Positions 33,189 to 41,551 of a stretch of DNA of 64,000 nt are shown in pieces. Position 1 is the first letter of the stretch; every line of letters begins with the position of its first letter. Position numbers and translations under genes: made by a program. Origin of the DNA: Planomonospora parontospora (lineage in GTDB: Bacteria > Actinomycetota > Actinomycetes > Streptosporangiales > Streptosporangiaceae). Under the pieces are notes generated by a model. The model saw only the letters and a list, made by a program, of their open reading frames with translations, was not told the origin of the DNA and did no database searches. The stretch covers positions 178,157 through 242,156 of the forward strand of contig BMQD01000014.1 of NCBI GenBank assembly GCA_014647935.1, in the 5' to 3' direction.

Positions 33189-33842
33189 TCATCCCAGAAC
33201 GGCCCGTGAGGCGTGGGTGCTCGTGCTCCGGATCCAGGTCAGCTGGAGCAGCCGCACCGCCAGCACCGCGACCAGCGCGACCTCGGCGCCGAGCAGCACC
33301 CGCTCGACCAGGCCGATCAGCACCCGGTCCCCCGGAAGCGCCACGTAGGTGATCGCCAGGAGGCCGAACCCCCCGGCCAGCGAGAGCCACTCCACCGGTC
33401 TGGCCGCCGCCCGCCACCGCTCGTCCTCCGACAGGCTCGTCACCATGAGCATCCCCGCCACCGGCATCGCGGCGAACGCGCCGACCGAGACGTAGCGGTG
33501 CACCTGGGCGCCGAGGTCCAGTACCGCCCCCGGCACGACGGTCGGCGCCACCGCGATGAGCACCAGCGCCGCGCTCCACACCAGCATCAGCCGCTCCGCC
33601 GCCGTCCCCACCGGCGCCCGCACCGCCCGCAACCCGGCGACCAGCGCGAACGACGCCACCCCCAGCGACATCATGGCGAACTCGGTCGCCCCGCCCCGGT
33701 CCAGCACGGCGTACTCGCTGATCGTCAGGTTGAGCGGGTCCAGGTACGGATCAGGGTCGATCTGCCCGACCACGGCCGCGACGGCCGCGATCAGGATCCC
33801 CGCGCAGGCGATCAGCGGATAGAGCATCTTCAACCGGAGCAT
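33189..33842 (-). CDS. DUF998 integral membrane protein
   Basis: The 217-aa protein has six hydrophobic helices and the DUF998 entry YLDPLNLTISEYAVLDRGG after the first helix. It is distantly related to the DUF998 product at 4896-5564, with no DGPF or sigma gene nearby here. Function unknown. Its stop lies ~184 bp from the conservon kinase start, on the same strand, with the GTGAYRAGT repeats between them. Confidence 0.82.
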   Translation of the reverse strand: MLRLKMLYPLIACAGILIAAVAAVVGQIDPDPYLDPLNLTISEYAVLDRGGATEFAMMSLGVASFALVAGLRAVRAPVGTAAERLMLVWSAALVLIAVAPTVVPGAVLDLGAQVHRYVSVGAFAAMPVAGMLMVTSLSEDERWRAAARPVEWLSLAGGFGLLAITYVALPGDRVLIGLVERVLLGAEVALVAVLAVRLLQLTWIRSTSTHASRAVLG

Positions 33843-33965
33843 GATGCCCAGACTGCCCTCCGGGCGTGCCGGCGGACATCGGGATCGACCCCTGATCCGA
33901 CCCTGACCCGCCCCTGAGACGCGGCCCCCGATCTACGGGAGGCGGCGTCCCGGGGACGCGGAAGG

Positions 33966-35384
33966 TCAGCCGAGCGGACGGGCCTCGGCGTAGCGGGCCC
34001 GGATCTCCGGGAGCGGGTCGGCCTCGTAGCGGGCCGACGCACCGCCCTCCCAGACCGGGGGTTCGTCGGTGCCGCCCAGCAGCCAGGCGGCCTGCCGCGC
34101 CGCGCCGTCGGCGACGTACTCTCCCGGCTCGGGCACGACCACCGGTCGTCCGAAGACCGCCGGGGCGATCCGCCGTACGGCCTCCGACCGGGCTCCGCCG
34201 CCCACGAGCAGCACCCGGGCCGGGTCCAGCCCGAGGGCGTCGAAGGCGTCGGCCAGGTGGCAGAGCATGCCCTCGACCGCCGCCCTGGCCAGGTGGCCGG
34301 GGGTGGAGGTCTCCAGGGTCAGCCCGTGCAGCGACCCGGTCGCGTCCGGCAGGTTCGGGGTCCGCTCCCCTTCGAGGTACGGCACGCAGACCAGCCCACC
34401 GGCCCCAGGGGGAGCCGCCAGGGCCAGCTCGCCCAGCCGGTCGAGGCCGACCCCGAGCATCCGGGCGGCCGCGTCGAGGACCCGCGCCGCGTTGAGCGTG
34501 CACACCAGCGGCAGGAACCGGCCGGTCGCGTCGGCGAACCCGGCCACGGCCCCGCTCGGGTCCGCGCTCGGCGCCTCGGCCACCGCGAACGCCGTCCCCG
34601 ACGTGCCGATGGACACCACCACGTCGCCCGGCCGCGCGCCCACCCCGAGGGCGGCGGCCATGTTGTCCCCGGTCCCGGGGGCGAGCAGCGCCCCGTCCTG
34701 GACCGGGGCACTCCCCCACGCCCGCGCGCGGGGATCACGGGCGAGGCGGACCTCGCCCGCGCCGTCCCGGGGGCCCAGCACCCGGGGGAGCTGCGGGACG
34801 GAGCCGAGGGCCGCCTTGAGCAGGTCGGTGCGGTAGGACCCGGTCGCGGGCGACCAGTAACCGGTCCCGGAGGCGTCACCGCGGTCGGTGACGGGCGCCC
34901 CCGTCCTCCCGGCCAGCCGCCAGGTCAGCCAGTCGTGCGGCAGGCAGACCGAGACCGTGCGGCGGGCGCTGTCCGGCTCGTGCTCGGCCAGCCAGCGCAG
35001 CTTGCTCACGGTGAACGACGCGACCGGCACGCTGCCGACCGCCGCCGCCCACGCCGCCGGTCCGCCCAGCTCCGCGACCAGGTCGGCCGCGGCCTGCGCC
35101 GAACGGGTGTCGTTCCACAGCAGGGCGTCGCGCACGACCTGCCCGGACTCGTCCAGGCAGACCATGCCGTGCTGCTGCGCCGCCACGCCGACGGCCGCGA
35201 CGTCGTCCAGCCCGCCCGCCTGGTCCACGGCCTCGCCCAGGGCCGTCCACCAGGCCTCGGGGTCGACCTCGGTCCCGTCGGGGTGGGCGGCCCGGCCCTG
35301 GCGGACCAGGGCGCCGGTCTCGGCGTCCCTGATCACCACCTTGCAGCTCTGGGTGGAGGAGTCCACCCCGGCCACGAGGGTCAT
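33966..35384 (-). CDS. xylB: Xylulokinase
   Basis: The 472-aa FGGY-family kinase phosphorylates D-xylulose to xylulose 5-phosphate. Landmarks are [17 protein letters not shown] (ATP phosphate loop), [23 protein letters not shown] (substrate contact), [13 protein letters not shown] (catalytic Asp), [10 protein letters not shown] and the C-terminal [18 protein letters not shown] 35384 overlaps the xylA stop by 4 bp (ATGA), so the two are translationally coupled. A longer frame running upstream is the antisense-like shadow of xylA. Confidence 0.94.
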   Translation of the reverse strand: MTLVAGVDSSTQSCKVVIRDAETGALVRQGRAAHPDGTEVDPEAWWTALGEAVDQAGGLDDVAAVGVAAQQHGMVCLDESGQVVRDALLWNDTRSAQAAADLVAELGGPAAWAAAVGSVPVASFTVSKLRWLAEHEPDSARRTVSVCLPHDWLTWRLAGRTGAPVTDRGDASGTGYWSPATGSYRTDLLKAALGSVPQLPRVLGPRDGAGEVRLARDPRARAWGSAPVQDGALLAPGTGDNMAAALGVGARPGDVVVSIGTSGTAFAVAEAPSADPSGAVAGFADATGRFLPLVCTLNAARVLDAAARMLGVGLDRLGELALAAPPGAGGLVCVPYLEGERTPNLPDATGSLHGLTLETSTPGHLARAAVEGMLCHLADAFDALGLDPARVLLVGGGARSEAVRRIAPAVFGRPVVVPEPGEYVADGAARQAAWLLGGTDEPPVWEGGASARYEADPLPEIRARYAEARPLG

Positions 35385-36532
35385 CCGCGCACTCCGAGGA
35401 GGTGCTCCAGCGCGAGCTGGTTGAGCCGGGTGAAGTGGAAGCCGCGCTCGGCGGCGGCGTCCAGGTCGAAGTCGTCGCGGGCCAGGTCGTCGAGGGTCTC
35501 GCCGGGGGCCAGCGTGGGCTGCGACAGCTCGCCGACCCGGCTGGCGGCCAGCGCCTCCTGCACCTCGGGGTCGGCGCGGAAGGCCGCGGACTTCTCCTTG
35601 AGGATCAGGTAGGTGCGCATGTTGGCGGCGGCCGACTCCCACACGTCGGAGGCGTCGTCGGTGCGCAGCGGCTTGTAGTCGAAGTGGCGGGGGCCCTCGT
35701 AGCCCTCGTTCTCCAGCAGGTCGACCAGGAAGAACGCGCTCTTCACGTCGCCGTGGCCGAAGATCAGGTCCTGGTCGTACTTGGGACCGTGCTGGCCGTT
35801 CAGGTCGATGTGGAAGAGCTTGCCGTGCCAGAGCGCCTGGGCGATGCCGTGCACGAAGTTCAGCCCGGCCATCTGCTCGTGGCCGACCTCCGGGTTGAGG
35901 CCCACCCGCTCGGAGTGCTCCAGCTCGTTGATGAAGGCCAGCGCGTGGCCGATCGTCGGGAGCAGGATGTCGCCGCGCGGCTCGTTCGGCTTGGGCTCGA
36001 GGGCGAACCGGATGTCGTAGCCCTTGTCGATCACGTAGGAGGTCAGCAGGTCGAGCCCCTCCTTGTAGCGGCTGAGCGCGGCCTTGACGTCCTTGGCGGC
36101 GTCGGACTCGGCGCCCTCGCGGCCGCCCCACAGGACGTAGGTGGTCGCGCCCAGCTCGGCGGCCAGGTCGATGTTGCGGATGACCTTGCGCAGGGCGTGG
36201 CGCCGGACGTCTCGGTCGTTGCTGGTGAACCCGCCGTCCTTGAAGACCGGGTGGGTGAACAGGTTGGTGGTGGCCATCGGGACCTTCAGGCCGGTCTCGG
36301 CCAAGGCGCCCTTGAAGCGCTCGATCGCCTTGTCCCGGTCGGGCTCGACGGCGAGCAGGTCGTCGTCGTGGAAGGTCACGCCGTAGGCGCCGAGCTCGCT
36401 GAGCCGGTGCACGGTCTCCACCGGGTCGAGAGCCGCCCGGGTGGCGTCGCCGAACGGGTCGCGCGCCGACCATCCGACCGTCCACAGGCCGAAGGTGAAG
36501 CGGTCCTGCGGGGTGGGCGTATAGGCGTTCAT
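35381..36532 (-). CDS. xylA: Xylose isomerase
   Basis: The 383-aa enzyme is of the actinobacterial class I length and converts D-xylose to D-xylulose. Visible active-site stretches are [10 protein letters not shown] (catalytic His), [12 protein letters not shown] (Glu and Lys metal and substrate ligands), [13 protein letters not shown], and [17 protein letters not shown] with GHGD for the second metal. ATG 36532 follows GGAGG. First gene of xylAB, divergent from the ROK regulator. Confidence 0.96.
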   Translation of the reverse strand: MNAYTPTPQDRFTFGLWTVGWSARDPFGDATRAALDPVETVHRLSELGAYGVTFHDDDLLAVEPDRDKAIERFKGALAETGLKVPMATTNLFTHPVFKDGGFTSNDRDVRRHALRKVIRNIDLAAELGATTYVLWGGREGAESDAAKDVKAALSRYKEGLDLLTSYVIDKGYDIRFALEPKPNEPRGDILLPTIGHALAFINELEHSERVGLNPEVGHEQMAGLNFVHGIAQALWHGKLFHIDLNGQHGPKYDQDLIFGHGDVKSAFFLVDLLENEGYEGPRHFDYKPLRTDDASDVWESAAANMRTYLILKEKSAAFRADPEVQEALAASRVGELSQPTLAPGETLDDLARDDFDLDAAAERGFHFTRLNQLALEHLLGVRG

Positions 36533-36547
36533 GGGCCGGTCCTCCGA

Positions 36548-36570
36548 TTTAGTCCACTTAATGGATTTAA
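36548..36570. promoter_or_regulatory. Probable XylR operator between xylA and xylR
   Basis: TTTAGTCCA (36548-36556), five bases, then TGGATTTAA (36562-36570) form an inverted repeat with seven of nine positions paired, in the only AT-rich part of the 79-bp divergent gap. ROK-family xylose repressors bind such AT-rich palindromes containing TTTAGT-like halves (family knowledge). Confidence 0.65.
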
Positions 36571-36611
36571 TATGCGTCCTGGAAGTGGGATCGTCAAGAG
36601 GTGGGTGTTCC

Positions 36612-37802
36612 ATGACGCAGGCCGTACGCCACGACTCGATGCGCGCCCGCAACCTGGGGGTGGTCCTGGGCGAGGTCCGGCGGAGCGGGCCGGTCACCCG
36701 GGCCGCGCTGGCCGAGATGACCGGGCTGACCAAGACCACCGTCTCCAAGATGGTCGCCGACCTGCTCGCCGCGGGCATGGTCACCGAGACCGGGGTCCCG
36801 TCCCGGGGCGAGCGCGGCCGGCCCGGCACCGCGGTCGCGCTCAGCGGCGGACGGGTCGCGGCGCTCGGCCTGGAGATCAACGTCGACTACCTCTCCGCCT
36901 GCGTCGTGGACCTGACCCTGGAGGTACGGCTGCGCCGTGCACGGGCTGTGGACAATCGGGCCGCCTCGCCTGTCGAAACCCTGAGCCACCTGCGAGAAAT
37001 CGCCCGTGAGGCGGTGGAGGAAGCCCGCTCGCTGGGTCTGGTGGTCGCCGGATCGACCCTCGCCGTCCCCGGCCCCGTGGACGACGGCCTGGTGCACAGC
37101 GCCCCCAACCTCGGCTGGCGGGACGTGCACGTCGGCGAGCTCCTGGACGGCCTCCTGACCCCGCTGCCGACCGTGGACAACGAGGCCAACCTGGCCGCCC
37201 TGGGCGAGCTCTGGTTCGGTTCCGGCCACCGCGACTTCCTCCACGTCTCCGGGGAGATCGGCATCGGCGCCGGCCTCGTCGTCGACGGCGCGCTCTTCCG
37301 GGGCTCCCACGGGCTCGCCGGCGAGCTCGGCCACGTGGTCGTCTTCCCCGACGGCCCGCCCTGCCGCTGCGGCGGCCGGGGCTGCCTGGAGCAGTACGCC
37401 GGGCAGGAGGCGCTGCTCCGCGCCGCCGGGGCCGGCACCGTCGAGGAGCTGGCCGGCCGCCTCCGCGAGGGGGACGCGGCGGCGCTGGCCGCCTGCGAGC
37501 GCGCCGGGCACGCGCTCGGCCTGGCGCTGACCTCCGCCGTCCACCTGTTCGACCCCGGCACGATCGTGCTGGGAGGCGTCTTCGCCCCGCTCTTCCCGTG
37601 GATCTCCGGCGCCGTGCTCGAGACCACGGCCGCCCGGCTGTCGGCGATCCGCGACGCCGTACCCGACCTGGCCGTCTCCCGCCTCGGCGGCGACGCGACG
37701 GCCCTGGGCGCGGCGGGGCAGGTGATCCACCGGATCATCGCCGATCCGGTGGCCTACGTGACCGCGTCGAGGACCGCCCCGGCGGGCTCCAAGCCACGCT
37801 GA
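36612..37802 (+). CDS. xylR: ROK-family transcriptional regulator (xylose repressor type)
   Basis: The 396-aa product has an N-terminal helix-turn-helix ([20 protein letters not shown]) and a C-terminal ROK sugar-kinase-like domain with [13 protein letters not shown], the histidine of [11 protein letters not shown] and the zinc motif [14 protein letters not shown] (CxCGxxGCxE). It probably represses xylAB until xylose binds. ATG 36612 has AGGTGGG upstream; divergent from xylA with the palindrome at 36548-36570 between them. Confidence 0.9.
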   Translation: MTQAVRHDSMRARNLGVVLGEVRRSGPVTRAALAEMTGLTKTTVSKMVADLLAAGMVTETGVPSRGERGRPGTAVALSGGRVAALGLEINVDYLSACVVDLTLEVRLRRARAVDNRAASPVETLSHLREIAREAVEEARSLGLVVAGSTLAVPGPVDDGLVHSAPNLGWRDVHVGELLDGLLTPLPTVDNEANLAALGELWFGSGHRDFLHVSGEIGIGAGLVVDGALFRGSHGLAGELGHVVVFPDGPPCRCGGRGCLEQYAGQEALLRAAGAGTVEELAGRLREGDAAALAACERAGHALGLALTSAVHLFDPGTIVLGGVFAPLFPWISGAVLETTAARLSAIRDAVPDLAVSRLGGDATALGAAGQVIHRIIADPVAYVTASRTAPAGSKPR

Positions 37803-37873
37803 CCGCCACCGCGCAGGGGTCCCGCTCCACTCGGGGACGGCGGCACCACCGGCCTCCCGGCCACGCCGGCCGC

Positions 37874-38323
37874 TCAGGAGCGCCGCTCGCCCAGCACAGC
37901 CGCGCAGATCGCGGCGAGCTGCCCGGTCTGCTCGGGGGTGAGCCGGTCGAACAGGCAGCGCCGTACGGCCTCGACGTGTCCGGGCGCGGCGGCGGCGAGC
38001 ACGTCGTGGCCGGCGTCGGTGAGCGACGCCCAGCTCACCCGCCGGTCCGCCGGGCAGGGCAGGCGGCGCACCCAGCCGCGCTCCTCCAGCCTCGCGATCG
38101 CGTGGGAGAGCCTGCTCTGCGATGAGTTGACCCCGGCGGCCAGCTCGCTCATCCGCATCCGGCGCTCCGGCGCCTCCGACAGCCGCACCAGCACCGCGTA
38201 GTAGGCGTGCGGCATACCGGAGTCCCGCTGCAACTGGCGGTCCAGCTCCTCCTGGATCACCTGGGAGGCCGCCAGGAAGGACCGCCACGCGTGCTGCTCG
38301 TCGTCGTCCAGCCATCTCGTCAC
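37874..38323 (-). CDS. MarR-family transcriptional regulator
   Basis: The 149-aa MarR protein has an N-terminal dimerisation helix (WRSFLAASQVIQEELDRQLQ), a winged helix (MRMSELAAGVNSSQSRLSHAIARLEERG) and a wing with PADRRVSWASLTDAG. It probably controls itself and the divergent VOC dioxygenase gene through the two boxes at 38335-38381. GTG 38323 start. Confidence 0.92.
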   Translation of the reverse strand: MTRWLDDDEQHAWRSFLAASQVIQEELDRQLQRDSGMPHAYYAVLVRLSEAPERRMRMSELAAGVNSSQSRLSHAIARLEERGWVRRLPCPADRRVSWASLTDAGHDVLAAAAPGHVEAVRRCLFDRLTPEQTGQLAAICAAVLGERRS

Positions 38324-38334
38324 GGAATCAGTTT

Positions 38335-38381
38335 AGTTGAACTCTCAAGTTCTTGGGGTTAAAGTACTTGAGAGTTCAACT
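38335..38381. promoter_or_regulatory. Paired MarR operators, 16-bp perfect inverted repeat
   Basis: AGTTGAACTCTCAAGT (38335-38350) is the exact reverse complement of 38366-38381, with 15 bp between. Each arm is itself a TTGA-N4-TCAA palindrome, a pattern typical of MarR sites. It fills most of the 81-bp gap between the divergent marR and VOC starts, so one protein can block both promoters. Confidence 0.8.
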
Positions 38382-38404
38382 TTTGAGGCATCCAGGGGGT
38401 CACC

Positions 38405-38914
38405 ATGCCGGTCCAGCGGCTCAACCACGCGGTCCTGTACGTGCGCGACGTCGAGCGCAGCGTCGCCTTCTACCAGGAGGCCCTCGGCTTCCGGGTCGTC
38501 ATGGGCATGCCGGGCGCGGCGTTCCTCCAGGCCGAGGGGTCCGGCAACGACCACGACCTCGGTCTCTTCCAGATCGGCGCCCAGGCGGGCCCCTCGGGCG
38601 CCGGGCGCTCCACCGTCGGCCTCTACCACCTGGCCTGGGAGGTGGACACCCTGGCGGAGCTGGAGCGGATCGCCGTCAGGCTGAGCGGGCTCGACGCCCT
38701 GGTCGGCGCCTCCGACCACTCCACCACCAAGGCGCTGTACGCCAAGGACCCCGACGGCCTGGAGTTCGAGGTCTCCTGGCTGCTCCCGGCCGACCTGGTC
38801 ACCGAGGAGGTCCTGGCGGGCCGGTCCCGGATCCGGCCGCTGGACATCGCCCGCGAGAAGGAGCGGTACGGCGCGCACACCCGCGGCGGCGTCGGCGTCT
38901 CGATCCCCGCCTGA
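38405..38914 (+). CDS. VOC-family protein (glyoxalase/extradiol-dioxygenase-like)
   Basis: The 169-aa single VOC domain protein has metal-ligand candidates His in LNHAVLYVRDVERS, His in LYHLAWEVD and Glu in LEFEVSW, in the usual beta-alpha-beta-beta-beta order. It resembles catechol-2,3-dioxygenase-like or glyoxalase proteins; the substrate is unknown. It is divergent from and probably repressed by the MarR protein, consistent with a detoxification role (inference). Confidence 0.85.
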   Translation: MPVQRLNHAVLYVRDVERSVAFYQEALGFRVVMGMPGAAFLQAEGSGNDHDLGLFQIGAQAGPSGAGRSTVGLYHLAWEVDTLAELERIAVRLSGLDALVGASDHSTTKALYAKDPDGLEFEVSWLLPADLVTEEVLAGRSRIRPLDIAREKERYGAHTRGGVGVSIPA

Positions 38915-39166
38915 CCCGGAGGGGCCCGTCCCGGTGCCCCCTCCGGATCCGCGCGACGGCGCGCCGTGCCCTCAGCCGCGCGGACCGACGCACGGACCGG
39001 CGGGTGGACCGGCGCACGGATCAACGCACGGACCGACGTGCAGCTCGACGGCCGCCCCGGCCGTTCGGCGTGTCCCCGGCCGTGGACGGGCCTTAGACTG
39101 AACATCGTTCGGGTATCCGGACCGTGTCAGGGATCGCTGTCGACCCCGGGTGAGGGAAGTGACGTC
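38915..39166. other. Intergenic region with degenerate GC repeats
   Basis: Around 38980-39050 the sequence cycles through variants of CGCACGGACCG. The last 70 bp should hold the promoter of the STAS gene; GAACATCGTTCGGGTATCC near 39098 is the least GC-rich part. No gene supported. Confidence 0.4.
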
Positions 39167-39580
39167 GTGACCCGTGGTCCGGAGGCCGTGCTGGAGGTAC
39201 AGGGCTGGCGCGTAGGCCCCACGCGGGTCCTGCGCCTGGTGGGCGAGCTGGACGCCTACACCGCGCCCGTCGCCCGGGCGCGCCTGGACGCCGCGCTGCT
39301 CGAGTCCGACACACCGTCACTGATCGTCGATCTGACACCGCTGAGGTTCATGGCGACGGCGGGGATCTCCCTCATGCTGAAGTTGCGCGCCGAGATCACC
39401 GCCCGCCAGGGCAGCCTGATGCTGGTCCTCCCTGCCGAGAGCCCGCCGCGGCGCCTGTTCGAGGTGACCGGCCTGGCGCACCGCTTCGCCATCCGCGAGA
39501 CCCTCGAAGAGGGCGTGGCGGCCTTCCGCCGGGAACCGCCCGACCGGGATCCGGGCGCGCCGGCCGACGGGCCGCCGTAG
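39167..39580 (+). CDS. STAS-domain anti-sigma factor antagonist
   Basis: The 137-aa product from GTG 39167 (GAGGGAAG upstream) has a STAS domain: LRLVGELDAYTAPVARARLD, then SLIVDLTPLRFMATAGISLML. The usual phosphorylatable Ser/Thr at DSxG is replaced by the ATAG segment, so Thr in MATAG is the only candidate. Anti-anti-sigma proteins of this type sequester RsbW-like kinases. It lies next to a second STAS gene, a SpoIIE phosphatase and a kinase/phosphatase fusion. Confidence 0.8.
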   Translation: MTRGPEAVLEVQGWRVGPTRVLRLVGELDAYTAPVARARLDAALLESDTPSLIVDLTPLRFMATAGISLMLKLRAEITARQGSLMLVLPAESPPRRLFEVTGLAHRFAIRETLEEGVAAFRREPPDRDPGAPADGPP

Positions 39581-39633
39581 GCATTCGGGGCCGAGGGACC
39601 AGCGCCGCCGTAGGCATTCGGGGCCGAGGGACC
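39571..39633. repeat. 30-bp perfect direct repeat spanning the STAS stop codon
   Basis: 39571-39600 and 39604-39633 are identical 30-mers separated by AGC. The first copy contains the TAG stop of the STAS gene, so the second copy would also provide a stop. Recent duplication. Confidence 0.9.
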
Positions 39634-39663
39634 CGGTCCGCGCCCCGTCGTCCCCCGCGGGGC

Positions 39664-40020
39664 TCACTGCAGCGCGGCCACGGCCTTCTCCCTGCTCTCG
39701 TAGGAGGAGAACAACCGGTCCAGGCCCATGATCCGGAAGACGTTGGCGATGTCGGGGTCGAGACCGGCCAGAGCCGGCGCGGCGCCCGCGTCCTGCGCGC
39801 GCTGGTGCGCGGCGACCAGCAGGGAGATGCCGGTGGAGTCGCAGAACGTCAGCCCCGACAGATCGATCACCAGCCCGGCGCCGGAGGCGAGCGTGAGCTC
39901 GTCCAGGGCCGCACGCAGGCGGGGAGCGGTGTGGTGGTCCAGATCACCGGCCACGACCAGCACCTGGAGGCGCGGCGAATGCGGCTGGAGGGTGACGGTC
40001 AGACCGTGGTCATGCTGCAC
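39664..40020 (-). CDS. STAS-domain anti-sigma factor antagonist
   Basis: The 118-aa STAS protein (VLVVAGDLDHHTAPRLRAAL, LVIDLSGLTFCDSTGISLLV) carries the canonical DSTG with a phosphorylatable Ser. It overlaps the 3' end of the SpoIIE phosphatase gene by 22 bp on the same strand, so the phosphatase is its likely activating partner. Confidence 0.9.
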   Translation of the reverse strand: MQHDHGLTVTLQPHSPRLQVLVVAGDLDHHTAPRLRAALDELTLASGAGLVIDLSGLTFCDSTGISLLVAAHQRAQDAGAAPALAGLDPDIANVFRIMGLDRLFSSYESREKAVAALQ

Positions 40021-41294
40021 CAGGGCTCCTGAGAGGGGACGGCCGCCGGGCGGCCGGGTACGGACAGGGCGAGCACCGCGGTGTCGTCGGACACACCGCC
40101 GCCCAGGTCATCGATGAGTTTACGCACGGCGGCCAGCAGACCGTCGGCGCCGGAGGGGGAGACGGCGGCGAGATAGGCGGTCAGGCCCTCCTCGTCCAGC
40201 ATGGAGCCGGTCTCGGTGCGGGCCTCGGTCAGGCCGTCGGTGTACAGCAGCAGCGCGTCCCCGGCGTCCAGGCGGGTGCTCACCTGCGCGAAGTGGGGGT
40301 CGCGCAGGATGCCGATCAGCTGTCCCCCCTCCGGGTGGACGGCCTCGACACCGCCGTCCGCACGCACGATCAGGGCCGGGGGGTGTCCGCCGCCGGCCAG
40401 CGTGACGGTGAACCCGTCGCCGTCGGGTTCCAGGACGCCGAAGACGGCGGTGCAGTACGGCGGGGGCGCGGCGCTGCCGGCGTGCTCCTGCTGCAGGACC
40501 GCGTCCAGGTTGGCCAGCGCCGCCCGCGGGTCGGGATCGTAGACGGCGGCGGCGCGCAGGGTGTAGCGGACCAGCGAGGTCAGGGCGGCGGCGCCGGCGC
40601 CCTTGCCGCAGACGTCGCCGAGGAAGAACCCCCAGCGGTCGCCGTCGAGGGGGAACAGGTCGTAGAAGTCGCCGCCGACCTCGTCGGCGGACACGGGGTG
40701 GTAGGCGGCGGCCGCGCGCAGTCCGGGCACCTGCGGCAGGACCGGAGGCAGCAGCGTGCGCTGCAGCGTGCGGGCCAGGCGCTCGGCGTCGGCACGCAGC
40801 TCGCGTTCGGCGGCGACGGTGCGCGAGGCGGCCAGCCGCAGCTCGAACTCGCCCGCGACCAGGGCGGCCAGGTCCCGCAGGGAGGCCAGCTGCTCGGCGG
40901 TCGCCTGCCGGGAGCGGGTGTCCATGACGTTGACGCTGCCCAGGCGCCGGCCGTCGGAGGTGACGATCGGGGCCGCCGCGCAGAACCGGACGCCGGGCAC
41001 GCCCCGGACCAGCGGATCGGCGGCCGCGCGGGGGTCGGCCGCGGCGTCGGGGACTACGTACACGTCGTCACGGGTGACGGCCGAGGCGTACAGGCCCGCC
41101 GCGCGGCGGCTCCGGCGCGGCTGCGGCGGCAGCCCGCGGGCGGCTTTGCACCAGACCCACTCGTCGTCGACGAGCGTCACGGTGGCGATGGGCGCACCGA
41201 AGATCCGCGCGGCCAGCGACGTCACCCGGTCGAAGGCGTCGTCACCGAGGGCGTCGAGGAAGGCGTGGCGGCGCACGGCCTCCAGGCGGCGCAC
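39999..41294 (-). CDS. GAF-SpoIIE serine phosphatase (RsbU-like)
   Basis: The 431-aa product has a GAF domain (~15-155, APIATVTLVDDEWVWCKAARG, FCAAAPIVTSDGRRLGSVNV), a linker coiled coil (LRADAERLARTLQRTLLPP) and a PP2C/SpoIIE phosphatase domain (~190-420: ADEVGGDFYDLF, WGFFLGDVCGKGAGAAAL, GGGHPPALI, LLLYTDGLTEART, SDDTAVL) with the acidic metal ligands present. It dephosphorylates an anti-anti-sigma factor in partner switching. The GTG start at 41294 is uncertain: the frame stays open upstream, where AAAGGAG lies ~21 bp away. Confidence 0.88.
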   Translation of the reverse strand: MRRLEAVRRHAFLDALGDDAFDRVTSLAARIFGAPIATVTLVDDEWVWCKAARGLPPQPRRSRRAAGLYASAVTRDDVYVVPDAAADPRAAADPLVRGVPGVRFCAAAPIVTSDGRRLGSVNVMDTRSRQATAEQLASLRDLAALVAGEFELRLAASRTVAAERELRADAERLARTLQRTLLPPVLPQVPGLRAAAAYHPVSADEVGGDFYDLFPLDGDRWGFFLGDVCGKGAGAAALTSLVRYTLRAAAVYDPDPRAALANLDAVLQQEHAGSAAPPPYCTAVFGVLEPDGDGFTVTLAGGGHPPALIVRADGGVEAVHPEGGQLIGILRDPHFAQVSTRLDAGDALLLYTDGLTEARTETGSMLDEEGLTAYLAAVSPSGADGLLAAVRKLIDDLGGGVSDDTAVLALSVPGRPAAVPSQEPWCSMTTV

Positions 41295-41551
41295 CCCGTC
41301 GGCGGTGCTGACGTCGGTCTCCTTTCCCGCCGGGCTCCTCGCGGTGTGCGGGGCGCGCGTAGGGCTCCGGAGCGGTTTGCCCTATCCTACGTAACCGTTG
41401 GGCTGATCCTTACGTATCCACCGGGCCGGGCCGGCGAGGCCGTCGACCAGCGCATACGGCGGGGCCCGCGGCGGAGGCGGGCGGGGCGGCGAGCGGCACG
41501 GTGACGGATCCGGCGTGGGGCGGGTGCTCGGCGTGAACGAAAGGATGTCCG
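41295..41551. other. Divergent intergenic region of the partner-switching block
   Basis: This 257-bp gap between the SpoIIE gene (minus) and the large fusion gene (plus) includes a more AT-rich part (TATCCTACGTAACCGTTGGG near 41383) that probably holds divergent promoters. The palindrome TACGTA occurs twice (41388 and ~41413). No gene supported. Confidence 0.4.

Noticed and set aside
33966-36485. An 839-aa frame joining xylulokinase to an upstream extension
   Set aside because: The first ~365 residues are a shadow of xylA (Arg/Pro-rich, no fold). Xylulokinase starts at 35384 with an ATGA overlap.
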